From NCBI RefSeq assembly GCF_002909445.1, contig NZ_PPXC01000013.1:58244-122243 (forward strand): DNA of 64,000 nucleotides. Reading direction: 5' to 3'. Every line of letters begins with the position of its first letter. The stretch's first letter is position 1. A program made the translations under genes and the position numbers. The notes under the pieces were generated by a model. The model had not been told where the DNA came from and did no database searches. It saw only the letters and a list, made by a program, of their open reading frames with translations. The stretch comes from Arthrobacter glacialis. Its GTDB lineage: Bacteria; Actinomycetota; Actinomycetes; Actinomycetales; Micrococcaceae. Below are positions 22,794 through 31,545 of this stretch, one piece after another.

Positions 22794-25700
22794 TCAGGCG
22801 ACGGCCCGGCCCAGGAGGGAATCGATGAGTTCCTGGGTCTTTACTTCGGGTTCGTAGCCATCTTCAAAGTCGTTGAGGAAGGTCTGGAGTTTGGTGACCA
22901 TTTTTTCGATCCCGCTGCGGTCGCCGGCAACGTGTTCGGCCAGCATGGCATCACGCCACATGGCTTCGTTGGTGGGGTCAACCATGATTCCCTTGGCGGC
23001 TGCCAGGCGGCCATTTGCGGCTTGCTTGGTGCGGATGGATCGGTTGGCCAGTTCATGGGCTGCGTCGCAGATTGCGGCGATTATTTCCTGGCGCATGACT
23101 TCGGCCCAGGCGTAGTTGGATTCCTTGACCCCGGTAAAAGGCTGCCCGCGCACCAGGCGGAGGGCGGCGACCAGGCGCGGCGTGGGTGTCTGTGCCAAGT
23201 CTTCACCGATGAGATCGAGCCATACTCCCCAGTCAGTAAGGACTGAGTCATCGAGTCGGTACCCTTCCAACGCGGCATGGGGCATGTAGGGATCACCTTC
23301 CTTGTCTTGGCCCAGCCAGTTTCGGGTTTGGTTGGAGAGTTTGTTCCGGTTGGAGCTGGCCGTCTTACCTGCAGGGTCCTGGTTGGGCCAGAACGCCCGG
23401 TGGAAGGACTCAGATGAGGCGCCCGGGTTCAAGGCCAGGAATGCAGCCAAAGCCGTGCAGCGAGCAACTGTGGCCGTAGATACGGCCTGCTTTGCCGTGG
23501 TGGGAACTTCTCCACGGATGTTGCGAACGACGACCGGGCCCAGGATGCAAATGATGGGATCCAGGTCCTCTTGGGTTTCCTCGCCCAGCACTTCCCGCAC
23601 GACTGCAGCCGTGGCGCCCTGCAGGGGTTCCTCGTCTGCCTGGACCGGGGCTGCTGCGCCGGCCTGGGTGAGTGCAACTTCCGGATCGGCAGTCTCCCGG
23701 ACGGTTGCTGCCGCTTCGCTGGCATCCACCGAGATGGTTGGCTCATCAGCCACAGCGGAAGGGATCTCAGTCGATTCAGCGTCGAAGACGACCGTTTCAG
23801 GGACTGCCTCAAGATGCCGTACCGGCGTCTCAGCCGCGGCCTCAGCCTCGTCCTGGGTTGTCAGATCCTCCAGGGAAATTTCGTCGGGATCGATATTGCG
23901 CGCCCAATCGGGCCCGGGAGCATCAAGACCCTCAGTAGTTGCCAGGAGAGTAAGGATCTGGGCATATTCAGGGTCGCTGATCATTTGAGGTGTCAGCTGC
24001 AACCCGATAGGCGCCAACGTCGCGGTGGAGTGATCGTGCAGGCTCAAAGTCCAATCACCAGCCAGCTGGCCGGCAGTGACAGCAGCGATTCCCAACCGAG
24101 GAATGCGACTGACCAGATCTGCCAGCTCAGTGCGTGCCGGCTCGTCAGGCGTAGTGCCGAGAATGACAATTTCAGGGATCCAGCCCTGCGCATCAGTACC
24201 CATGGCCCGGGCCTCCTCAACCGAGGAAACACCAAGGGCAGCAAAAGCAGCTTCAGTGGCCTTGACCTTCCCACGAAGGCGGGTCAGAAGCGTGTCCATA
24301 TCGTCCAGATGGCGCACACGACCAGTCCGCAGCGCGGCCGGCAGACCTTCAGCAATACCCACCAGGGTAATTTGTAGATCTTCACCCCAAGGCGAGCTCG
24401 CCATCTCAATGGCCATCGCATTCAAGGCCTGCGCCTGATGCTCAGCAGTGCCATCAATGTTCAGCGAACCAATAAACTCAAGATCCACCATGATGTGAGC
24501 ACTATTCGCATCCTGCCCCAAAGTCACAAGAGCCGGGTAAGGCGCCGAAGGGATCCTGTTCAACTCAGGGATCGCAGACGCATCCAGAGTCCACACCGTG
24601 CCATCCCTCTCAGCACGAATGAAGGGCGCCGGCAACTCAGCAGGAGCCGCCAAATAGATGGCAATCTCATCCTGAGCCACACGGGCACTAAACATCTGCG
24701 GCAACGCAGTGTTAGTGTCCTGAGCCCATTCAGCCAAGAATTTCAGCCCAGCATCAAGATCAGCCACGAGCAGCGGATCCTCCACAGCGCGCATCTGCAG
24801 CTCAACCGTAGCCGAATCACCAGAAGGCATGTTGAGCCGCTTCCCGGGCTGACGGCGACGACGCTGACGCAAACGAAGCAGACCCAACACCGAGAGAATA
24901 CCGGCACAAGCGATGGCACCCAACCCACCGATCGTGCGAGTGTCCAGAACTTCAGCGCTCGCGGCCTCTTGGGTTGTGGCTGCTGGTGCGGGTGCCTGAT
25001 TGGTTTGGGTGTTGACAGGTGCGTCTTTGGTGACTGCGGGGGTGGGTGCAATTCCCATCCCGGCCAGTGCATCGGGCTGGGTTTCCTTGGCGGGCGCTGG
25101 GGCCTCCGGTGCGGGAGCCGGGGTTTCGACCACGGGTTTGGGCGTTTCCGGAGTTGTCGGCAGCGTTACGGCCGGCGCTTCGGTCATGGCTGCAGCTGTG
25201 GTTTCGGTGGGGATGGTGAGTTTCCAGCCTGGCTGGATGAGGTTGGGATCGGTGAGGTGCTGGCCGTCCTCTTGGACGGTGCTGGTTGAGGCATCGAAGA
25301 TTGCATCGGCTTGTGTGGCATCTCCGAGGGCTTCTTGGGCGATGCCTGTGAGGGTTTCTCCCGGGGCCACGGTGCGGGTTGCAGTGGCCGGCAACTCGGT
25401 CGTGGCGGCGTCGGCGGGGAGTGTCAGCGTCCAGCCCGGGTCAATCCAGTGTTCCTGGGTGAGGGTGCTGCCGTCAGGCTGGATCTTGTCGTAGTTGAGC
25501 TGGGCGATCTCTTTGTAGCGGGTGCCGTCACCGAGGTGCTGCTCCGCGATCTTCCACAGTGAATCCCCTGTTTGCACGGTGTATGTGGGGAGCTTGCTGG
25601 CAGGGGTATCGGCCTTCTGTACGGCCTGTGTGGTGCTCGGGGTTGCGGTAGCTTCGGAGATCGTTTGGGGTGCTGAGACTGTTTGTGTGGGGGCTATGGA

Positions 25701-26072
25701 TTCGGTGGCTTGGGCGCTGGGCGCTCCTGCCAGGGATCCAGCTGTTGCCGTGAAGAGGATGGCACCGATGAGTGCAGCTGCGAATGCTTGCTGCGGGCCG
25801 AGTCCACGGATTTGTGGGGCCTTGATACCGCGGAGGGCTGCGGGGATTTCGATGATGATCGAAAAGGCGAAAGTTGCCCAGGCGACCCAAGCAACCAGGG
25901 GGAAAAAGGTACCAAAGAGCAGCTTTCCGCCGTAGTCAGGCTGCGACATCATTCCCTGCAGCACCTCGAGCGGTGGCAGGGGGTTGCCGGCGAGCATGAT
26001 CAGCGCGGCAGGGATTCCTGCCACGAGGATGATGAGCAGTAGAGCTGCTGAGAGGCTCTTGACCATTCTCAT
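22794..26072 (-). CDS. LysM-BTAD membrane protein of the Tad locus
   Basis: This is a protein of about 1092 residues. It has three N-terminal hydrophobic segments, then two LysM peptidoglycan-binding modules (YTVQTGDSLWKIAEQHLGDG and RTVAPGETLTGIAQEALGDA). A Pro/Ala linker and a further membrane helix with RLRQRRRRQ come next. A large cytosolic part ends in a bacterial transcriptional activator (BTAD, helical repeat) domain (RLVRGQPFTGVKESNYAWAE). Similar proteins sit in actinobacterial Tad loci. The topology suggests it links the cell wall to a cytosolic scaffold. The ATG at 26072 is preferred because GGAAAGAGGA precedes it. Confidence 0.8.
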   Translation of the reverse strand: MRMVKSLSAALLLIILVAGIPAALIMLAGNPLPPLEVLQGMMSQPDYGGKLLFGTFFPLVAWVAWATFAFSIIIEIPAALRGIKAPQIRGLGPQQAFAAALIGAILFTATAGSLAGAPSAQATESIAPTQTVSAPQTISEATATPSTTQAVQKADTPASKLPTYTVQTGDSLWKIAEQHLGDGTRYKEIAQLNYDKIQPDGSTLTQEHWIDPGWTLTLPADAATTELPATATRTVAPGETLTGIAQEALGDATQADAIFDASTSTVQEDGQHLTDPNLIQPGWKLTIPTETTAAAMTEAPAVTLPTTPETPKPVVETPAPAPEAPAPAKETQPDALAGMGIAPTPAVTKDAPVNTQTNQAPAPAATTQEAASAEVLDTRTIGGLGAIACAGILSVLGLLRLRQRRRRQPGKRLNMPSGDSATVELQMRAVEDPLLVADLDAGLKFLAEWAQDTNTALPQMFSARVAQDEIAIYLAAPAELPAPFIRAERDGTVWTLDASAIPELNRIPSAPYPALVTLGQDANSAHIMVDLEFIGSLNIDGTAEHQAQALNAMAIEMASSPWGEDLQITLVGIAEGLPAALRTGRVRHLDDMDTLLTRLRGKVKATEAAFAALGVSSVEEARAMGTDAQGWIPEIVILGTTPDEPARTELADLVSRIPRLGIAAVTAGQLAGDWTLSLHDHSTATLAPIGLQLTPQMISDPEYAQILTLLATTEGLDAPGPDWARNIDPDEISLEDLTTQDEAEAAAETPVRHLEAVPETVVFDAESTEIPSAVADEPTISVDASEAAATVRETADPEVALTQAGAAAPVQADEEPLQGATAAVVREVLGEETQEDLDPIICILGPVVVRNIRGEVPTTAKQAVSTATVARCTALAAFLALNPGASSESFHRAFWPNQDPAGKTASSNRNKLSNQTRNWLGQDKEGDPYMPHAALEGYRLDDSVLTDWGVWLDLIGEDLAQTPTPRLVAALRLVRGQPFTGVKESNYAWAEVMRQEIIAAICDAAHELANRSIRTKQAANGRLAAAKGIMVDPTNEAMWRDAMLAEHVAGDRSGIEKMVTKLQTFLNDFEDGYEPEVKTQELIDSLLGRAVA

Positions 26073-26168
26073 GATTCCTCTTTCCTTTGCGGCCACACGG
26101 ATATAGGCCCACTTTTAGGGTGTAGGTCGCTTTTGTGGGCGTTAGCCATGAAAGTTTTTGACATCGTT

Positions 26169-27353
26169 TTAACCCAGGACTCTGTTGATGAAATCAGCCA
26201 TGCCAGGAACGGTGAAAGCTAGTTGGCCGCGCCGTGGTGAGTAGACCAATCCTGCTTGGATGAGGGTTCGTCGAGGCATGGAGAGAGTGGTTTGGGGTTT
26301 GCCTAGGCGGGTGGCCAGTTCGCTGACCATGCTTGGTTCGTCGTTGTCGGCGGCCATGGCTTTCATGAATTCTTGTTGGTTGTTGGTTGCTCGTTCCCAG
26401 CGTGCCATGTACAGGCCGGCGTCTACTTCCTCACGGGCCCGCGCTATGCCGAGACGCGCGTCTTCGGCATTGATGGTTCGGGATGCTGCCACGTCCCAGA
26501 CGTGCTTGCCGCATGCCTGGATGAAGTAGGGATAGCCCTGGGAGACGGCGAGAACCTGTTCTAAGGCGTCTTCGCCCCAGGTGACTCCTTCTCTGCGGGC
26601 AGGGGTCACTAGGGCGTCTGTGGTCGCCTCAGGGTCCAGCAGCCCCAGGGAACGGTAGAGGTACATGCGTTCGGCGTAGCTAGAGGCGTCTGCCATCACG
26701 GCCGGCAACGATGGCAGGCCAGCTCCGATGAAAATGACCGGGACAGGTTGGGGGTCCTGCCCCAGTTGGTGGAGGGCGACGTTGAGGGCCATGAGGTCAT
26801 CGCGATCTGCTTCTTGCAGCTCGTCGATGGCGATGAGCACACCGATACCGGCCGCCCGCGCCCCCTCCCCCAACGATTGAAGCAGTTCGGCCAGGTCTGT
26901 GGCGAGCTGGCCGCTATCGGCCTGTCCACTGGCTGCCTGAACGTCGAACCCGAAGCTGTAGGCACCCGCTGGGTCAATGTTGATTTGGAATGCCTTGAAA
27001 ACACTGAAGGCTTCGCGGAATGATTTGCGGACCTTTTCTGGAAGCTTGGCGACTTTACGCAGGGCCACATAGGTTTCATTGGCGAGCTGAGATCCCAAGG
27101 AATGCGATCCGCTGGCCTCAATCTTGATGGTCACCCATCCTGCAGCTGAAGCCTCACGGGAACATTGATTGAGCAGGACCGTCTTTCCAACGCCGCGCAA
27201 CCCGGAGATGATCCAAGGTCGATCTCCCATTTGATCCCTGGTGACTGTGGAGAGCAGGCTTTCATACTCCGACATGACAGCGGAACGACCGGCCAGTTCG
27301 GGAGGCACTCTCCCGGCGCCGGGACGATAAGGGTTGGCAGCATTGAGGATCAT
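26169..27353 (-). CDS. AAA ATPase, Orc1/Cdc6-like family
   Basis: This 394-residue protein has Walker A GLRGVGKTVLLNQC, Walker B GVLIAIDELQEAD and a sensor-like GAGLPSLP. Its C-terminal winged helix (EFMKAMAADNDEPSMVSELATRLGKPQTTL) is typical of STAND/archaeal-type AAA ATPases that bacteria often carry on mobile DNA. It starts at MILNAAN with AAAGGTGG upstream, and its AT-rich upstream region has repeated GATAA half-sites. It sits inside the Tad cluster between the secreted protein and the LysM/BTAD gene, but nothing ties it mechanistically to pili. Confidence 0.75.
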   Translation of the reverse strand: MILNAANPYRPGAGRVPPELAGRSAVMSEYESLLSTVTRDQMGDRPWIISGLRGVGKTVLLNQCSREASAAGWVTIKIEASGSHSLGSQLANETYVALRKVAKLPEKVRKSFREAFSVFKAFQINIDPAGAYSFGFDVQAASGQADSGQLATDLAELLQSLGEGARAAGIGVLIAIDELQEADRDDLMALNVALHQLGQDPQPVPVIFIGAGLPSLPAVMADASSYAERMYLYRSLGLLDPEATTDALVTPARREGVTWGEDALEQVLAVSQGYPYFIQACGKHVWDVAASRTINAEDARLGIARAREEVDAGLYMARWERATNNQQEFMKAMAADNDEPSMVSELATRLGKPQTTLSMPRRTLIQAGLVYSPRRGQLAFTVPGMADFINRVLG

Positions 27354-27362
27354 AAATCCACC

Positions 27363-27403
27363 TTTATCCATCTTTATCAAAAAATCAAGATAATTAAGGA
27401 TAA
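27363..27403 (-). promoter_or_regulatory. AT-rich nested inverted repeat upstream of AAA ATPase
   Basis: TTTATCC (27363) and TTTATC (27373) are mirrored by GATAA (27389) and GGATAA (27398), followed by further TGATA and GGATAA. The nested arrangement 10 bases from the start codon suggests an autoregulatory operator. Confidence 0.5.
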
Positions 27404-27452
27404 TGTTTGATAGAAGGGCGGATAAGTCCATGCGCACCACCCCCTCACCCTT

Positions 27453-28424
27453 CTACGGGTTGACGTTCACCGTCTGCAGCTCCCCCACACGAATCTGCGT
27501 CTGTGACTGCGTTGTCGTGCCAATGACACCACCGCCTCCACCGGTACTGGTCCACACCACTTCCCAATTGGACATTGCCGTCACACCATAGGGCTGAGCC
27601 CCGTCACCCGGTGACATTTGCGAGTACCTGTGACCGCAAGTGGGACTATCCGTATTGCCATATCCCTTGACATACGGAGTACCAGCATTCGCGCAAACAA
27701 CCGTCTGACCATCACCCATGGAGTAGGCGATATTCGCCACCTTTGCCGTAGCTGTCACAGTCACCCCACCCAGGGTGGCTGACTGAACATAGGGGCCAAA
27801 GGACAACGGGGTTTGGTTCTCAACCCAAAGCCAGACAGGCAGGCCGACAGCACCCTTACCTGAGGCTTTGGTGGTCGAACCGATAGCGACTCCTTCAAGA
27901 TTGAAGGTCTTCACCAAGGCAGCAGCGGCCTGCGCCGGAGTCAACGTCATCACCCCAGCGGGCGGTGTCGTCAGCCATTCATCGCGACTGGTCCCAAACT
28001 CAATGCATGCAAACATCGAATCCGGATCACAAAACACGGACCTGCTGCACGTGTACCAAGCACCATCACCTGCACTCGCCCCCGCAGGAGCTGCCTTTTG
28101 ATTATCAGCAAGCTTCCAACGGCAACCCGTGGAAGCATCATAGGAGCCATCCTCGTTACTGCACGGGATCTCGTACTTCTTCTCCTTGGGGTAACCCTCT
28201 GCATAGCAAGTCGTCGGACCCGGAGTAATACCCGTAACCGGATCAGTGGACCCACCACCAGTTCCACCACCAGGAGTCTCCGGCGTCGGAGGCGGCGCAA
28301 TTTCGCAGACCCCCCACTGATTGCATTCAGTGTCGCCAGCGGCGATTGCCAATGACGCAGAGCCCAACATCAACGCAGAGATGAATCCGATTACAGCACC
28401 TACCGCTGTCACCCTTTTCAACAT
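27453..28424 (-). CDS. Secreted Tad-locus protein
   Basis: This is a protein of about 323 residues with a signal peptide (LKRVTAVGAVIGFISALMLG...AIAA). The mature region is rich in cysteine and has many Gly/Pro/Thr stretches. It ends with SNWEVVWTSTGGGGG and QIRVGELQTVNV, a C-terminal pattern I associate with secreted proteins beside actinobacterial Tad operons. The even cysteine number suggests disulfides. Its ATG overlaps the lipoprotein gene's stop (ATGTTGA). It may be a minor pilus component or surface adaptor, but function is not established. Confidence 0.6.
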   Translation of the reverse strand: MLKRVTAVGAVIGFISALMLGSASLAIAAGDTECNQWGVCEIAPPPTPETPGGGTGGGSTDPVTGITPGPTTCYAEGYPKEKKYEIPCSNEDGSYDASTGCRWKLADNQKAAPAGASAGDGAWYTCSRSVFCDPDSMFACIEFGTSRDEWLTTPPAGVMTLTPAQAAAALVKTFNLEGVAIGSTTKASGKGAVGLPVWLWVENQTPLSFGPYVQSATLGGVTVTATAKVANIAYSMGDGQTVVCANAGTPYVKGYGNTDSPTCGHRYSQMSPGDGAQPYGVTAMSNWEVVWTSTGGGGGVIGTTTQSQTQIRVGELQTVNVNP

Positions 28425-29062
28425 GCGATCACCCCCGATGGGGTCGGATAGCGCGAAACGAACCACTTGCCTGCTGCCGGGTCAAACTCGACCTCAACAG
28501 AATTGATCGAGCGTAGAACTGAGCTCATCTTGGCAGGAGAGCCATCAGCATTGGTCCCGGAGACGCCGGAGACATCGTTACAAACAGTGAGTCCCACAAA
28601 CCCGTCCTTCACAACCTTGTCCCCCGACTTATCAGTGACGGTCAGGTCTGAAGAAGTCGCCTCCGTTGCCTCGAAGCCTCTCTTCCCAGTGAACGTAATC
28701 TTCTGTTCCGCCAGGTTGGCAGCCGAGTCAACAACGAACGTCCTCGCCTGACCAACAGCCACCGCATTGATCCGATCTGAGCCCTTCCCACCATCGTTGA
28801 GAATCTCATCCGAAATGGCCCAATACTGCTTGGCTACGGCAGTAGCCTGAGCAATCGCTTCCTTCGAATCCTTTGGGGCCACCTGGGTCGCGCCCGCCGT
28901 CGGAGTGGGGGCCATAGTCGTCGCGGGCGCCGTGGTGCTTGCACTGGGTGAGTCTGAAGGCGTGGGACTGGGTGTTGTGCAGCCGACAAGCAGAATCCCA
29001 CTGGCTACTAGGGCAGCCACGGGGACCAAAGACCTCCGCAAAAAGTTCCTTTTGGTTTTCAT
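28418..29062 (-). CDS. Lipoprotein of the Tad locus
   Basis: This 214-residue protein has a lipobox (ASGILLVGC, lipidated Cys near residue 28) followed by a Ser/Thr/Pro linker. Its globular domain (QYWAISDEILNDGGKG... SINSVEVEFDPAAGKWFVSRY) resembles an NTF2/Mce-associated fold. It is inferred to sit on the outer membrane face and is translated with the secreted protein that follows. Its part in pilus assembly is not known. Confidence 0.7.
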   Translation of the reverse strand: MKTKRNFLRRSLVPVAALVASGILLVGCTTPSPTPSDSPSASTTAPATTMAPTPTAGATQVAPKDSKEAIAQATAVAKQYWAISDEILNDGGKGSDRINAVAVGQARTFVVDSAANLAEQKITFTGKRGFEATEATSSDLTVTDKSGDKVVKDGFVGLTVCNDVSGVSGTNADGSPAKMSSVLRSINSVEVEFDPAAGKWFVSRYPTPSGVIAC

Positions 29063-29076
29063 TGGTACGGCCCTCT

Positions 29077-29499
29077 CTAAGGTCCACTCAGCAGTTGAGC
29101 TGAGGCTGATCCAGTCCCCGTCAGGGTACTGACGAACATGGATAGGAATTTGGTTCGGTAGTTCTTTTGGGCAGTCACAGTAACGGTACGACCGTTGACC
29201 TCAACAGTTCCCTGGAGTCCTGCTGCTGCAAGATACTGACGGGCTGAAATGGCAGCTTGACCAGAACTGATTTGGACAGGACCGCTTGCTGGCAGCTCAG
29301 GATCCGCACCGCCATTGGCTCCCGCTCTTGCAGCTGCCTGCGCCACTGATGTTGCCTGCTCCGAAGCTTGTATTTGGCCGGCAGTATCAACAACCAAACC
29401 CACCACGAGGATTAGGACTGGTACCAGCAGAACAAAAGTCACGGCAGAGTCCCCGCGCTGAGCCGAACGACGAAGTTTGGCAAAAAGTCGTCTCATCAT
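29077..29499 (-). CDS. TadE/TadG-like pilus assembly protein
   Basis: This protein of about 140 residues has the TadE-type opening: a basic stretch, RGDSAVTFVLLVPVLILVVGLVVD as a single helix, then EQATSVAQAAARAGANGG. The start is ATG 29499 with AAAGG upstream. A GTG at 29508 that overlaps the preceding stop is an alternative. It is the third TadE-like gene in a row and is predicted to be a pseudopilin processed by the prepilin peptidase. Confidence 0.75.
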   Translation of the reverse strand: MMRRLFAKLRRSAQRGDSAVTFVLLVPVLILVVGLVVDTAGQIQASEQATSVAQAAARAGANGGADPELPASGPVQISSGQAAISARQYLAAAGLQGTVEVNGRTVTVTAQKNYRTKFLSMFVSTLTGTGSASAQLLSGP

Positions 29500-29504
29500 G
29501 CCCC

Positions 29505-29945
29505 TCACCTTTGCCTGTACGAATCGACCGGGGAGATGGCCGAGCTAGTCAATGATTTCTCCCCAGGGATCCCTGGAATGCCAATGTCGCTAAGGTTTGC
29601 AACGCAGGTAACCGTGGCCCTCACCGTTCCGAGTTGTCCAAGAGGAGCCCGAAATCCCGATGTATCAATATTGATCGTCAACGTGGAACAACTAATTCCT
29701 TGTTCAGCTAAGACACGACGTGCGGCACCTTCGGCGTTTGCTACTGCACCGGTTTGCGTCCTTGCCAGTGACGCATCCCGAGCTGCTGCGACTGCAGCGC
29801 TCTCCACCACATTGCCGGCAATTGAGACCCGCCCAGCAAAAAACAGGAAGCCAACGACCAACAAAATCGCTGGGGCAATGATGGCAAACGACACCGAGGA
29901 GCTCCCAGACTCGCTTTTAAGTTTGAACAATCCCCAGAGCTTCAT
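29505..29945 (-). CDS. TadE-like pseudopilin
   Basis: This 146-residue protein contains SGSSSVSFAIIAPAILLVVGFLFFAGRV followed by VVESAAVAAARDASLART, the TadE-like membrane anchor and helical spine, then a beta-rich extracytoplasmic part with two cysteines. Its ATG overlaps the preceding stop (ATGA at 29945-29942). It is predicted to be a minor pilin. Confidence 0.75.
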   Translation of the reverse strand: MKLWGLFKLKSESGSSSVSFAIIAPAILLVVGFLFFAGRVSIAGNVVESAAVAAARDASLARTQTGAVANAEGAARRVLAEQGISCSTLTINIDTSGFRAPLGQLGTVRATVTCVANLSDIGIPGIPGEKSLTSSAISPVDSYRQR

Positions 29946-30331
29946 CGGTTGACCCATCTTTCGGTAGGACCCGACACCGTCTGAGTAATGATCGGGCCAT
30001 TCCAACCCGGGATGAATGTTGAAGCGTGACCAGTGACTGTCACACTCACTACATTTGCATGCCTGTCCACGGATATTGACACCCCATTCAAGCTTCCCTG
30101 GTGCTGATTGATGACCTGGTTTCCAGCAGTCACGCCACTTCCCACAGTTCCATTGCTGGCACGCGAGTTGTTATAAGCGGCCGAGGCCGCGGCATGTGCG
30201 ATGTTCTGCCCCTGGTACCACATCGCCCCTTGAATGATCCCGAAGAACATGACGAGCAGAACGGGGAAGATCAGCACAAACTCAACGGGCGCATTGCCGC
30301 GCTCATTGTCCTGCTTTCCTGTTTTTGCCAT
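29942..30331 (-). CDS. TadE-like pseudopilin
   Basis: This 129-residue protein has DNERGNAPVEFVLIFPVLLVMFFGIIQGAMWYQGQNIAHAAASAA, the classic TadE pattern with glutamate at the start of the helix and a tyrosine after it. The start at MAKTGKQ is chosen for the family-like N-terminus, although the ribosome-binding site is weak. It follows the Flp pilin gene by 17 bases. Confidence 0.75.
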   Translation of the reverse strand: MAKTGKQDNERGNAPVEFVLIFPVLLVMFFGIIQGAMWYQGQNIAHAAASAAYNNSRASNGTVGSGVTAGNQVINQHQGSLNGVSISVDRHANVVSVTVTGHASTFIPGWNGPIITQTVSGPTERWVNR

Positions 30332-30348
30332 TTTCTTCAATGGATCCT

Positions 30349-30567
30349 CTACTTGAGTTGTGCCAGCTTGGAGTTCACGAAGGCCGTGACTGCGATGATG
30401 ACCAGGGCACAGATTGCGATGACTCCAATGAGGATCAGAACCCACCCTGCCGCGCCGTCCCCAACCTCGGCGCGGACGCGGAGTTGGTTGAGCTTGGATT
30501 CCATTGAGGTGCGGAATCCGAGGATGTGGGCTTGCACCACCAAGAAGAGTTTGGTCAGGGTTGTCAT
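30349..30567 (-). CDS. flp: Flp-family major pilin
   Basis: This 72-residue prepilin has the mature segment AEVGDGAAGWVLILIGVIAICALVIIAVTAFVNSKLAQL, a hydrophobic helix with few further residues, as in Flp pilins. The leader MTTLTKLFLVVQAHILGFRT... is unusually long. AAAGGAAG precedes the ATG at 30567. It is expected to be the main structural subunit, cleaved by the prepilin peptidase at 22147. Confidence 0.75.
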   Translation of the reverse strand: MTTLTKLFLVVQAHILGFRTSMESKLNQLRVRAEVGDGAAGWVLILIGVIAICALVIIAVTAFVNSKLAQLK

Positions 30568-30678
30568 GATTGCTTCCTTTGGTTGTTGTGATTGGTTGGG
30601 AAATATTGGCCTATTTGAATATTTCATGGAGCACTTCCCTTTATGCAAAAGGTAGGTGTCGAAAACTGAGGCCAGCCA

Positions 30679-31545
30679 TTAGATCAGGTTCAACAGCAGG
30701 GGGGTTAGAAGCACCCCACCGAAGACCAAAGCCAGGACCGTGGTCAACATGGACACCTTGGCGGTGGCTTGGCTTGCCAGGGTGTGCTCCTCGTTGAGCA
30801 TCTTGATACGCATGCCCTGACCTGCCGAGCGCAATGCCTCATAGACCGATGCGCCTTCATCCCCTGAGAGTCGAACAATCTTTGCCGCCTCTCCGAGTTC
30901 AGGGACAGCTATGTCTTTGGACAGCGTTAGAAGGGCGTCCCACGGTTGGGTGTGGTCATAGCGCGCGCGGGTCAGTTCCTGGTTAATCCTGATGAAAGCC
31001 CAGGATTTGCCAATCGATGCGGCCACTTCAAGAGCAATTGCGGGTGGCGCCCCGCGACGCCGTTCGGCGGCCACAAGCTCAAGGTAGACGGCCACGTTGC
31101 GAACAAACTCTTTTCGTGCAGCAACGGCCTTATCTCGGAGAAACAGGTCAGGAAGAAACCAGCCTAATGCTGCCGCAATAAGTGCCAGGAAAGCGGGTAC
31201 TGCGAAGGGGACGAGGTTGACAGCCTGTGCCATCAGTCCGAACAGAATCACGAAGACGAAACCCGCTGCTGCGGCTGCCGATTTGTTGAAGATGAATTTG
31301 TTTGTGGTGATACCAACCAGCGCAAGATCACGCTCAGGAATAGCGAATCCACGCATGGACGGCAGACGCTGGATGACCCAACCTCCAACTCGAGCCTCAA
31401 GTGTTCGGCTTTCTGCAGAGTTCGTTGTCCCTGTAGCTCCAATCCGGGCAAGTGCCGGCCCCAGCTTGGGCTTCGAGGGGAGAGCCTGAGCTACCACCAA
31501 GGCAAGCGCGAGGCCGAGTAGTGATCCGCCAATGAATAGAGCCAT
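30679..31545 (-). CDS. tadC: Tad pilus platform protein TadC (T2SSF)
   Basis: This 288-residue membrane protein has a type II secretion F domain (AAERRRGAPPAIALEVAASI, then GDEGASVYEALRSAGQGMRIK) and a C-terminal helix. It forms the inner-membrane platform with TadB, turned by the TadA ATPase. Its ATG shares a base with the stop of tadB. Confidence 0.8.
   Translation of the reverse strand: MALFIGGSLLGLALALVVAQALPSKPKLGPALARIGATGTTNSAESRTLEARVGGWVIQRLPSMRGFAIPERDLALVGITTNKFIFNKSAAAAAGFVFVILFGLMAQAVNLVPFAVPAFLALIAAALGWFLPDLFLRDKAVAARKEFVRNVAVYLELVAAERRRGAPPAIALEVAASIGKSWAFIRINQELTRARYDHTQPWDALLTLSKDIAVPELGEAAKIVRLSGDEGASVYEALRSAGQGMRIKMLNEEHTLASQATAKVSMLTTVLALVFGGVLLTPLLLNLI

Noticed and set aside
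23302-25289. Several long plus-strand frames opposite the LysM/BTAD gene
   Set aside because: The minus-strand frame contains LysM and BTAD domains. The plus-strand translations are low-complexity shadows typical of high-GC genes.
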